Shown: positions 1-5,390 of the stretch, in pieces
Position numbering within the stretch: position 1 is the first letter of the stretch
Layout of the letters: each line of letters begins with the position of its first letter
Assembly (NCBI GenBank): GCA_023433465.1
Contig: JAEZCR010000277.1
Location: 1-5,390 of the forward strand
Direction: 5' to 3'
From: Pseudomonadota bacterium
GTDB lineage: Bacteria > Pseudomonadota > Gammaproteobacteria > Steroidobacterales > Steroidobacteraceae
Length of the DNA stretch: 5,390 nucleotides
The notes under the pieces: generated by a model
The model's database searches: none
The model's input: the letters and a program-made list of their open reading frames with translations, nothing else
What the model was told of the DNA's origin: nothing
Position numbers and translations under genes: made by a program

Positions 1-11
1 GCGAGAACCGA

Positions 12-2189
12 TCAGTAGACGCTCACGCCCTCACGCAGAATCTTCGGAGTCACGAAGATCAGCAGCTCATCCTTGTTGTTGGTGCGACCGGTCGTCTTGA
101 AGATGCGGCCGAGCACCGGGATGTCGCCGAGGTACGGGACCTTCTTCTCGGTCTCGCGACGCTCGGTCTCGAGAATGCCGCCGAGCACGACCGTCTGACC
201 ATCGTTCACGAGGACCTGGGTGGTGATCTCGCGGGTATCGATGGACGGGATCTGAGCGCCGCCGGCGCCGACGAAGATCTGGCCGATGCTGTCCTTCTTG
301 ACGTTGAGGTCGAGAATGATGCGGTTGTCAGGCGTCACCTGCGGCGTGACCCGGAGGGAGAGCACGGCCTTCTTGAAGGTGATGGTGGTCGCGCCCGAGG
401 AAGCGGATTCCTGGTAGCCGATTTCCACACCCTGCTCGATGCTGGCTTCACGCTGGTTAGCCGTGATGACACGCGGCGTCGAGATCACCTCGCCGCGGCC
501 TTCGGCCTGCGCGGCCGACAGCTCGAGGTCGATCAGGAAGTCACGACCGAGCAGCATGTACGCGAGGCTGCCGGCGGGATTCGCCACGGGCAGGTTCACG
601 TTGTAACGCTGCGGGATCGAGTTGCCGTCGCCGAGCACGAAGCCCGGGCCGTCGTTGTTCGGATTGTCGTCCTCGAAGCGCTCCTGCATGAACTCGAGCA
701 TGTCGTCGTTGTTCAGCGCGGAACCGCTGGTGTAACCGAGGTTGTTGCTGAAGAAGTCGAAGCCCGAGAAGCCGGCGCGCGCGCCGAGCTCGCGCGAGAA
801 ATCATCGCTCACGATCACGATGCGCGCTTCGATCTGTACCTGGCGGATCGGAATGTCGAGCGTGCCGACGAGGCGACGGATGTCTTCGAGACGATCCGAC
901 GAGTCCTGCAACAGCAGGGTGTTCGTGCGCTCATCCACCGTGACCGAGCCACGCTTGGACAGCAGGCCGCCCGAGCCCTGGGTCTTGATGAGTTCCGCGA
1001 GGTCAGCCGCCTTGGCGTAGTTGACCTGCAGATATTCCGAGCGCAGCGGCGCGAGTTCCTGCACGTCCTGGCGGGCGGCGAGTTCGGCCTTCTCGCGCGC
1101 GGCGAGTTCTTCCGTCGGCGCCACGATGATCACATTGTCGTTGCGACGCTTGTCGAGGCCCTTGGTGCGCAGGACGATGTCGAGCGCCTGGTCCCACGGG
1201 ACGTTCTGCAGACGCAGCGTGACGCTGCCCTGCACGGAGTCGGACACGACGATGTTCTGGCCGCTCGCGTCCGCGAGAAGCTGTAGCACGGCGCGAGTTT
1301 CGATGTCCTGGAAGTTCAGCGTGAGACGCTCGCCCGTGTAGACGCGCTTCTCTTCGACCTTCTGTTGAGCCTTGCGGGCAGGCTGCACTTCGACGACGTA
1401 CTGATCGTCCGTCTGGTACGCGAGCTGCTCGAAGTCACCCACGGCGCTGATGGCGATGCGCACACCGTCCGGCACACGAACTACGTCGAAGCCGGTCACC
1501 GGGGTGGCGAAGTCGCCCGCGTCGTAACGGCGCGCGAGATTGCTGGCCACTTCGGCGCCCGCGAAATCGACGACGACCTGATTGCCGAGCTGGCGCAGGC
1601 TCACCGGCGTGCGCGGATCCGAAAGACGGACGATGACGCGGCCGGTGCCACCGGTTCCGCGGCGGAAATCGATGCCCTTGATCGCGCGCGGACCCGAGGG
1701 CGCGGCGATACCGGCCGAGGAGCGCGTCTCCGAGGTGCTGGCAGCGGGAGCCGCGGCAACAGTCGAAGAAGTGCCAGCGCCGAGCAGGATGATGACGTCG
1801 TTACCCGAAACGCGGGTCTGGTACGGCAGCAGCCGATCCAGGTTCAGGACCAGGCGGGTGCGGCCGGAAGCTTCGGCGGCGAGGATGGAGTCGACTCCGC
1901 CCGAGCGAACGTCGACGCGGCGCGACGGCAGCGCAAGCGCGGTATTCGCGAGATCCAGGGAGATGCGCGCGGGGTTGTCGATCGTGAACGCGACCGGCTC
2001 CGCGGGCGGCGCCGAGTGACGCAGCGTGACTTGCAGCTGCTGGCCGGCGAGGTTTTGCACGTCGATGGATTCGAGCTTGTTAGGCGCGCCCTGGGCGTAC
2101 GCCGCCTTGCTCACGAGACCGACGACGAGACACGCAGCAAGCCACAAGAGGGTCGATGTGGCCAGCTGGCGGGTGGTTATCTTATTCAT
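12..2189 (-). CDS. pilQ: PilQ, type IV pilus outer-membrane secretin
   Basis: A 725-residue secretin that forms the gated outer-membrane channel through which the type IV pilus is extruded. Residues 1-32 look like a Sec signal peptide, with basic residues, a hydrophobic stretch at about 13-30 and probable cleavage after AYA (32). Two AMIN-like, peptidoglycan-binding modules follow at about 38-138 and 169-269, separated by an Ala/Ser/Thr-rich linker (140-168). Next come an STN/N0 domain (about 286-358) and a secretin N1 domain (about 383-448). The secretin core covers about 450-718, with TPRVITANQ at 571-579, VLVNDGQTVVLGG at 659-671 and the family signature VPYLGDIPVLGRIF at 684-697. It is full length for PilQ. 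The ATG is preceded by AGGGAG (2199-2204) with a 9-base spacer. It lies 26 bases after pilP, whose product should dock on the N0 domain. Only 11 bases downstream are visible, with no terminator, so the operon may continue outside the window. Confidence 0.97.
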   Translation of the reverse strand: MNKITTRQLATSTLLWLAACLVVGLVSKAAYAQGAPNKLESIDVQNLAGQQLQVTLRHSAPPAEPVAFTIDNPARISLDLANTALALPSRRVDVRSGGVDSILAAEASGRTRLVLNLDRLLPYQTRVSGNDVIILLGAGTSSTVAAAPAASTSETRSSAGIAAPSGPRAIKGIDFRRGTGGTGRVIVRLSDPRTPVSLRQLGNQVVVDFAGAEVASNLARRYDAGDFATPVTGFDVVRVPDGVRIAISAVGDFEQLAYQTDDQYVVEVQPARKAQQKVEEKRVYTGERLTLNFQDIETRAVLQLLADASGQNIVVSDSVQGSVTLRLQNVPWDQALDIVLRTKGLDKRRNDNVIIVAPTEELAAREKAELAARQDVQELAPLRSEYLQVNYAKAADLAELIKTQGSGGLLSKRGSVTVDERTNTLLLQDSSDRLEDIRRLVGTLDIPIRQVQIEARIVIVSDDFSRELGARAGFSGFDFFSNNLGYTSGSALNNDDMLEFMQERFEDDNPNNDGPGFVLGDGNSIPQRYNVNLPVANPAGSLAYMLLGRDFLIDLELSAAQAEGRGEVISTPRVITANQREASIEQGVEIGYQESASSGATTITFKKAVLSLRVTPQVTPDNRIILDLNVKKDSIGQIFVGAGGAQIPSIDTREITTQVLVNDGQTVVLGGILETERRETEKKVPYLGDIPVLGRIFKTTGRTNNKDELLIFVTPKILREGVSVY

Positions 2190-2215
2190 TCCTGACTACT
2201 CCCTGGCGTGGATCT

Positions 2216-2728
2216 TCAGTTCAGTGCGAGTGAAGCGGCTCGCTCCATGTAGCCGCCGACACCGTCGGGAACCAGTTCCACGACATTGATCTTCGAAGGC
2301 AAAATCTCGACGACCTTGCCATCCGCCTGCCCCATGTAACTGCCGGGCAGGACGCGATGTACCAGACCATCCTTTGTTTTCACGAGACCGTACGTGCGAT
2401 CGGACATGCGCAGCGTGCCCACCATTCGCAACGTATCGAGCGAGAACTGCTCGAGGAATTCGCGGTTGCGGCGCTGGTCAGGACGCACGCCCGGGCCGGC
2501 TCCGGATCCGCCCGGCATGAACGGAGAGCGGATCGAGGTCGACGCATACGTGTAGGTTTCGTATGGCTTCAGTTCCGGCAGCGGCTCGACACGGCCGCCC
2601 GGTTCCCGTTCCGTATCGGCGATGAACTGATCGAGCTCATCGTCCTTGCTCGTACAACCCGCCAGCGCGCTTGCAGCGAGGCACGCGGCCGCTACGAGGA
2701 GCCAGTCGTTCTTCGGTTTCGAAAACAT
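2216..2728 (-). CDS. pilP: PilP, type IV pilus inner-membrane lipoprotein
   Basis: A 170-residue lipoprotein that links the PilN/PilO inner-membrane complex to the PilQ secretin. The first 25 residues form a lipoprotein signal peptide: lysines at 4 and 6, hydrophobic 9-23, and lipobox LAGC with acylated Cys25. An extended PilN/PilO-binding tail follows, with the family-typical RVEPLPELKPYETYTY (46-61) and SIRSPF (65-70). A Gly/Pro-rich linker (72-84) leads to the C-terminal beta-sandwich (about 97-160, including VLPGSYMGQADGKVVEI), which in the family contacts PilQ N0. An in-frame GTG at 2758 overlaps the pilO stop (GTGA) and would add 10 residues containing Glu and Asp to the signal peptide. 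I prefer the ATG at 2728 because it gives a normal lipoprotein n-region and has AGGT six bases upstream. The product is certain; the start is less so. Confidence 0.95.
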   Translation of the reverse strand: MFSKPKNDWLLVAAACLAASALAGCTSKDDELDQFIADTEREPGGRVEPLPELKPYETYTYASTSIRSPFMPGGSGAGPGVRPDQRRNREFLEQFSLDTLRMVGTLRMSDRTYGLVKTKDGLVHRVLPGSYMGQADGKVVEILPSKINVVELVPDGVGGYMERAASLALN

Positions 2729-2734
2729 ATCTGT

Positions 2735-2739
2735 ACCTG
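2735..2739 (-). promoter_or_regulatory. Probable ribosome binding site deciding the pilP start
   Basis: The minus strand reads CAGGT here, six bases before the ATG at 2728. It favours that ATG over the GTG at 2758, which overlaps the pilO stop codon. The match to a Shine-Dalgarno sequence is modest. Confidence 0.5.
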
Positions 2740-2754
2740 CGTTTTCGCCGTGCT

Positions 2755-3390
2755 TCACGTGGTCTTCTTCGCCTTGGCTTGCTCGGCCTCGGCGACTTCG
2801 GCGTCGTCGAGGTACCGGAAAGTCTTGGCGGTCAGCTCGAACGTGAGCTGATCGTAGGCGTCCTTGGTGTCCGACTTGATCGTGATGTCGTGCAACGTGA
2901 CGATGCGCGGCAAGGCGGCGATGCCGCTCACGAATTCGCCCATCTGGTGATAGGAGCCGGTCAGCCGGATCTTGATGGGAAGCTCGGCGTAGAAATCCTT
3001 CTTGATTTCAGGCGAGGGCTGGAAGAGTTTTTCTTCGAGACCCGCGCCGACGCCGACCTGCGAGATATCCACGAGCAGGTTCGGGACTTCCGTCTTGCCC
3101 GGAAGCTGGCGCAGCAAGGCGCCGAACGAGCGCTCGATGTCCGCGAGCTGCTGCTGATAGACCGCGAGATTCACGGCCTTCGAATGCTTCTGCCTGAAGG
3201 TGTTGCGACGCTCGAGCTCCGTCTGCTGCGCGCGCTCGAGCTTCGGCTTCTGGTCGCTCCAGACGAGGAAATAGAAGAGCAGCGTCGCGAGGAACACGAA
3301 GCACAACACCACGGTGCCGGCGCGCACGGGCGCGGGCCAGCGACCAGGATCGTTCGGGTCGAGAGTCTTGAGTTCGTCAAGGATGCTCAC
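2755..3390 (-). CDS. pilO: PilO, type IV pilus inner-membrane alignment protein
   Basis: A 211-residue bitopic inner-membrane protein that dimerises with PilN and sets the periplasmic scaffold of the pilus alignment complex. A short cytoplasmic N-terminus (1-22, including the LKTLDPNDPGRWP segment) is followed by one membrane span at about 23-44. A charged coiled-coil-like stretch covers about 48-90, and the periplasmic ferredoxin-like domain about 100-193. Conserved family features include LPGKTEVPNLLVDIS (96-110), the AELPIKIRLTGSYHQMGEFVSGIAALPRIV region (135-164) and LTFELTAKTFRYL (182-194). The C-terminus ends in an Ala/Lys-rich tail. The start is GTG, two bases after the pilN stop, behind a G-rich run (GGGGGG at 3397-3402 on the plus-strand scale) that can serve as ribosome binding site. 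No other Met occurs until residue 150, so the GTG is compelling. Confidence 0.95.
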   Translation of the reverse strand: MSILDELKTLDPNDPGRWPAPVRAGTVVLCFVFLATLLFYFLVWSDQKPKLERAQQTELERRNTFRQKHSKAVNLAVYQQQLADIERSFGALLRQLPGKTEVPNLLVDISQVGVGAGLEEKLFQPSPEIKKDFYAELPIKIRLTGSYHQMGEFVSGIAALPRIVTLHDITIKSDTKDAYDQLTFELTAKTFRYLDDAEVAEAEQAKAKKTT

Positions 3391-3392
3391 GT

Positions 3393-3992
3393 TCAGCCCC
3401 CCGCCGACGCAACAACGCGCCGCTTCGGTAAGTTGGATTCAGGCTCCGGCTCGACGGCACTCTTCTGCTCGGCCGTCAGCACGAAGGTCGCGCCGCCCGC
3501 GGTGTCCTTCTTGGTTTCCACGACCTCGAGCTCCGGCTTCGTGAGGTAGTCGGAGCTGTCGATGTTGCGCATGAACGCGGACACGCGCGTCGATGACTGC
3601 GCGATGCCTTCGAACTTGATGCGATTGCCGGTCTGGGTGATCTGCGTCAGGTACACGCCGTCGGGCAATTGCTTGGCGATCTCGTCGAATACGTGAACGA
3701 TCTCCGGACGCGAACGCTGCAGCTTCTCGATGACTTCCATGCGCGAGATGAAGCGCGCCTTGTCGGCCTCGAGGCTGTTGATCTTCTCGATCTGCTTGTC
3801 GAGCTCGGCGATCTTCGCGTCGAGCTTGGCGTTACGGGCTTCCTGCGCGCTGATCATCGAATCCATCAGCAGGTAGCCGCAGAACGCGGTGAGACAGGCG
3901 CCGATGGCCGCGCCGCCAAGGGCCACGAGGAATTTGAGCTTTCGCTCCTTGCGTTCTTCGTCGCGCCAGGGGAGTAGGTTTATGCGAGGCAT
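3393..3992 (-). CDS. pilN: PilN, type IV pilus inner-membrane assembly protein
   Basis: A 199-residue bitopic membrane protein that recruits cytoplasmic PilM and pairs with PilO. The extreme N-terminus carries the PilM-binding motif INLLPWR (4-10), followed by a highly charged stretch (11-20), a transmembrane helix at about 21-43, a heptad-like coiled coil at about 48-92 and a periplasmic ferredoxin-like domain at about 95-173. The DGVYLTQITQTGNRIKFEGIAQS stretch (111-133) is characteristic of the family. The tail after residue 174 is a Pro/Glu then Arg/Lys/Ala-rich extension with no recognised domain. Its ATG shares one base with the pilM stop (TAATG). A GGAG nine bases upstream, inside pilM, is the likely ribosome binding site, so translation is probably coupled to pilM. 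Confidence 0.95.
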   Translation of the reverse strand: MPRINLLPWRDEERKERKLKFLVALGGAAIGACLTAFCGYLLMDSMISAQEARNAKLDAKIAELDKQIEKINSLEADKARFISRMEVIEKLQRSRPEIVHVFDEIAKQLPDGVYLTQITQTGNRIKFEGIAQSSTRVSAFMRNIDSSDYLTKPELEVVETKKDTAGGATFVLTAEQKSAVEPEPESNLPKRRVVASAGG

Positions 3993-5056
3993 TAGTCGAA
4001 GCTCCGCAGTGCGAGGCCGCAGGCCGTGAGCAGCGCAGTCGCGTCACGTGCGACCGCCTGCGCCTTGGCGCGCGAGGAAAGTTTCATCTGGCCGAGCGGA
4101 TCGCCTCTTTCGGCGGTGATGCCCACGCGGCTGGAGATGACGTCCGAAACACCCGAGATGTTGGCGCAACCGCCGCACACGAGAATCTTCTCCGGCTGAT
4201 CGCGGCCCGAGCCCGACGCGAGATAGAACTGCAGCGAGCGGCTGACCTGCTGCGTCATGTCGTCGATGAACGGATCGAGCACTTCGGCCTGGAAGTTGCC
4301 CGGCAGTCCGCCTTCTTTCTTCGCACGGCCGGCTTCTTCCATCGAGAGCCCGTAGGTACGCATGATTTCTTCGGTGAGCTGCTGCCCGCCGAACGCGAAG
4401 TCACGCGTGTAGATGACCTTGAGATTGCGCAGCACGCTGAACGTGGTGCTGCTCGCGCCGAAGTCGACGACCGCGATCGTGCGGTCGATGCCGCCATCGG
4501 GCATCTGGTGCGTCATGAGTTTGCAGGCGTTCTCGAGCGCGAACGCCTCGACGTCGACGATCTTCGCCGTGAGGCCCGCCGCGTTCACCGCGGCCTGGCG
4601 CTGCTCGACATTTTCCGTACGCGTCGCGACGAGCAACACGTCGTTCGTCTCGGGGTCCTTCTCGGAGGGACCGAGTACTTCGAAGTCGTAAGAGACTTCG
4701 TCCATCGGGAAGGGGATGTACTGGTCGGCCTGCAGCTCGACCTGCGCTTCGAGGTCGCGCTCGCGCAACGAGCGCGGCATCTGGATGACCTTCGTGATCG
4801 CGGCATCGCCGGAGATCGCGATCGCCACTTCCTTCGCGCCGGCGCCGGAGCGCTTCACCGCGCGACGGATCGCCTCGCCGACCGCTTCCGCGTCGACGAT
4901 GGCCTTTTCGTTCATGGCGTTCTGGGGGGTAGGTTCAGCCGCGTACGACTCCACCCGGTAGGAGCCCCCGCTCATCACCAGCTCGATCAACTTCACCGAG
5001 GAAGTTGTTATGTCAAGTCCGAGAACCGGACGATACTTGCGAGTTAGGAACAGCAC
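3992..5056 (-). CDS. pilM: PilM, actin-like cytoplasmic type IV pilus assembly ATPase
   Basis: A 354-residue FtsA/actin-like protein on the cytoplasmic face that binds the INLLPWR tail of PilN and connects the alignment complex to the motor. Nucleotide-binding elements of the actin fold are visible: phosphate-1 LGLDITTSSVKLIEL (12-26), phosphate-2 VVDFGASSTTFSVL (196-209) and adenosine motif LVCGGCANISGV (292-303). The conserved PilM segment QADQYIPFPMDEVSYDFEVLG is at 109-129 and the protein closes with the typical GLALRSFD. Length is normal for PilM. The start is GTG, eight bases after a clear AAAGGA; starting there gives the expected short lead-in before the phosphate-1 strand. It is the first gene of the operon and follows the c-di-GMP riboswitch leader. 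The GTG sits inside a possible hairpin (5054-5077), so its initiation may be the regulated step. Confidence 0.96.
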   Translation of the reverse strand: MLFLTRKYRPVLGLDITTSSVKLIELVMSGGSYRVESYAAEPTPQNAMNEKAIVDAEAVGEAIRRAVKRSGAGAKEVAIAISGDAAITKVIQMPRSLRERDLEAQVELQADQYIPFPMDEVSYDFEVLGPSEKDPETNDVLLVATRTENVEQRQAAVNAAGLTAKIVDVEAFALENACKLMTHQMPDGGIDRTIAVVDFGASSTTFSVLRNLKVIYTRDFAFGGQQLTEEIMRTYGLSMEEAGRAKKEGGLPGNFQAEVLDPFIDDMTQQVSRSLQFYLASGSGRDQPEKILVCGGCANISGVSDVISSRVGITAERGDPLGQMKLSSRAKAQAVARDATALLTACGLALRSFD

Positions 5057-5077
5057 TTTCGCAGTCCTTTCAAAGTG
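5054..5077 (-). promoter_or_regulatory. Possible start-codon hairpin of pilM
   Basis: CACUUU (5077-5072) can pair with AAAGUG (5059-5054), whose last three bases are the GUG start codon. The loop holds the AAAGGA ribosome binding site. Such a helix could hide the translation start, but at six mostly A-U pairs it is weak and may be chance. Confidence 0.35.
5065..5070 (-). promoter_or_regulatory. Ribosome binding site of pilM
   Basis: The minus strand reads AAAGGA here, eight bases ahead of the GTG at 5056. It supports GTG rather than a later codon as the pilM start. It lies in the 12-base loop of a possible hairpin whose 6-bp stem (CACTTT with AAAGTG) includes the start codon. Confidence 0.8.
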
Positions 5078-5115
5078 TTACAGCGGAATCGCGCGACCTG
5101 TCTTAAACCCAAGAC

Positions 5116-5126
5116 ACTATATATCA
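5116..5126 (-). promoter_or_regulatory. Candidate internal -10 element downstream of the riboswitch
   Basis: The minus strand carries TGATATATAGT, containing TATAGT (five of six to TATAAT) and an overlapping TGnTATATA. It lies in the most A+T-rich part of the leader. I see no good -35 at 16-18 bases upstream (TTCTAT at best). If real it would start transcripts lacking the aptamer. Confidence 0.22.
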
Positions 5127-5165
5127 GCGTGAAGTTAAATAGAACGAGACGCTCCTCACGAAACT

Positions 5166-5215
5166 TGCGGATTCATCGGGATATCCCGTTGGCGTCCGCA
5201 GACAGTGGGAACGGG
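5166..5215 (-). repeat. Overlapping inverted repeats giving two exclusive folds
   Basis: Fold A pairs CCCGUU (5215-5210) with AACGGG (5190-5185). Fold B pairs UGCGGA (5200-5195) with UCCGCA (5171-5166) and encloses a small CGGG-AUAU-CCCG hairpin (5188-5177). The inner hairpin of fold B uses the same bases as fold A, so the two compete as in a switch, or fold A plus the outer stem of fold B could form a pseudoknot. Function is inferred only. Confidence 0.45.
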
Positions 5216-5265
5216 CGTCCGAAACGAGAGGTGCATTGGAACCAGAGGGCAGTTACCCGTATCAA

Positions 5266-5285
5266 CTCGAACAGGGATGTTCGAG
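5266..5285 (-). repeat. Perfect 8-bp inverted repeat abutting the aptamer
   Basis: The minus strand reads CUCGAACA-UCCC-UGUUCGAG, an 8-bp perfect stem with a 4-base loop. It begins directly after the 3' end of the riboswitch core. The bases after it (UUGAUACGGG) are not a U-tract, so it is not a standard terminator. It may be part of the switching structure, a spacer helix or a pause hairpin. Confidence 0.6.
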
Positions 5286-5368
5286 CCGGCAACCCCGCTG
5301 TCGTAGGCCAATGCAGGCCCTTAGACCGGAAGCTTTGCGTCCCCACCTTTCGGTGAGTATGCATATCG
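5286..5368 (-). ncRNA. Cyclic di-GMP-I (GEMM-I) riboswitch aptamer
   Basis: Read on the minus strand, this leader segment matches the GEMM-I aptamer. The first hairpin is CUCACC-GAAA-GGUGGG (5357-5342): six pairs with one G-U, capped by the GAAA tetraloop. It is followed by the hallmark GACGCAAAGC (5341-5332). The second helix is CCGGUC (5329-5324) paired with GAC-AG-CGG (5302-5295), keeping the conserved AG bulge, with the CUAA tetraloop-receptor strand after it and a terminal GGGCC/GGCCU stem-loop. The segment ends in GCGGGGUUGCC, compared with GCGGGGUUACC in the Vibrio Vc2 aptamer as I remember it. The ligand-contacting position equivalent to Vc2 G20 is G (5362), which predicts c-di-GMP rather than the cGAMP-preferring A20 variants; the C92 equivalent is C (5289). 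The usual GCAAAC is GCAUAC here. It is in the sense direction of pilM, about 230 bases upstream of its start. Confidence 0.93.
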
Positions 5369-5377
5369 TCGGCGGTT

Positions 5378-5387
5378 ACTATGCCAG
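5378..5387 (-). promoter_or_regulatory. Candidate extended -10 promoter element for the operon
   Basis: The minus strand carries CTGGCATAGT, that is TGn followed by CATAGT, four of six matches to TATAAT. Initiation near 5371 would start the transcript a few bases before the aptamer, as expected for a riboswitch. The -35 region would lie at or beyond the window edge and cannot be judged. Confidence 0.3.
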
Positions 5388-5390
5388 CAC

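Larger units (their letters stand above)
5057..5285 (-). promoter_or_regulatory. Long structured leader (candidate expression platform) between riboswitch and pilM
   Basis: These 229 bases hold no credible gene but are rich in inverted repeats on the transcribed strand: an 8-bp perfect hairpin (5266-5285); two competing folds at 5166-5215; a 7-bp stem joining 5154-5160 to 5128-5134; a 6-bp hairpin at 5099-5116; and a hairpin around the pilM start (5054-5077). None is followed by a clear run of U, so I see no canonical intrinsic terminator. Control may be translational, Rho-dependent, or by a structure not recognisable by eye. The part at 5100-5150 is richer in A+T than the coding sequence. 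Confidence 0.6.

Noticed and set aside
1..11. Downstream gene such as aroK after pilQ
   Set aside because: aroK-aroB often follows pilQ in gammaproteobacteria, but only 11 bases are visible here and nothing can be called.
1365..2195. 276-codon plus-strand reading frame opposite the start of pilQ
   Set aside because: Antisense to conserved pilQ coding sequence, with Arg/Gly/Asp-rich low-complexity composition typical of a shadow.
2671..3549. 292-codon plus-strand reading frame across pilO, pilP and pilN
   Set aside because: It is antisense to three recognisable pil genes, is rich in Arg/Leu/Glu repeats as expected of a high-G+C shadow frame, and resembles no protein family.
4508..5047. 179-codon plus-strand reading frame opposite pilM
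   Set aside because: Antisense shadow of pilM with no recognisable motif.
5099..5116. TGTCTT/AAGACA inverted repeat considered as an operator or terminator
   Set aside because: A 6-bp stem with a 6-base loop and no U-tract; no known operator is recognised, and by itself it is within chance expectation.
5266..5285. Hairpin considered as an intrinsic terminator
   Set aside because: The stem is perfect, but no U-tract follows on either strand, so it was kept only as an inverted repeat.
5075..5356. 93-codon plus-strand reading frame opposite the leader
   Set aside because: It is antisense to the riboswitch, Arg-rich, without a family match or a convincing ribosome binding site. A divergent gene may lie beyond 5390 but is not visible.
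5173..5364. 63-codon minus-strand reading frame in the leader
   Set aside because: Its ATG lies inside the riboswitch aptamer core, it has no ribosome binding site and its product resembles nothing; the RNA structure explains the sequence better.

Overview
The window is one continuous piece of a type IV pilus (T4P) assembly locus. Five genes run head to tail on the minus strand in the classical order pilM-pilN-pilO-pilP-pilQ (from about 5056 down to 12). They are preceded by an untranslated leader of more than 300 bases. High G+C, the pilMNOPQ gene order, the LPxW-type PilN N-terminus, a lipoprotein PilP and a two-AMIN-domain PilQ all point to a gammaproteobacterium. The protein sequences look closer to the Xanthomonadales/Nevskiales/Steroidobacter side than to Pseudomonas, but that placement is an impression from memory and is weak.

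Layout in transcription order (right to left): 5390-5371, a possible promoter end; about 5368-5286, a cyclic-di-GMP-I (GEMM-I) riboswitch aptamer; 5285-5057, a long structured leader with several hairpins, including two mutually exclusive folds and a hairpin that encloses the pilM ribosome binding site and start codon; 5056-3992 pilM; 3992-3393 pilN, overlapping pilM by one base; 3390-2755 pilO; 2728-2216 pilP; 2189-12 pilQ. The genes are packed so tightly (1-base overlap, then gaps of 2, 26 and 26 bases) that they almost certainly form one operon with translational coupling. No gene on the plus strand is credible; the long plus-strand reading frames are high-G+C shadows.

Together the proteins build the trans-envelope alignment complex. 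Cytoplasmic actin-like PilM binds the N-terminal tail of inner-membrane PilN, PilN pairs with PilO in the periplasm, the lipoprotein PilP bridges to the N0 domain of PilQ, and PilQ forms the outer-membrane secretin through which the pilus passes. The most interesting element is the riboswitch. It places the whole alignment complex and secretin, rather than pilin or motor ATPases, under apparent RNA-level control by c-di-GMP. The class is known; the mechanism in this leader (no obvious intrinsic terminator, about 230 bases between aptamer and start codon, alternative pairings) is not obvious and deserves testing.
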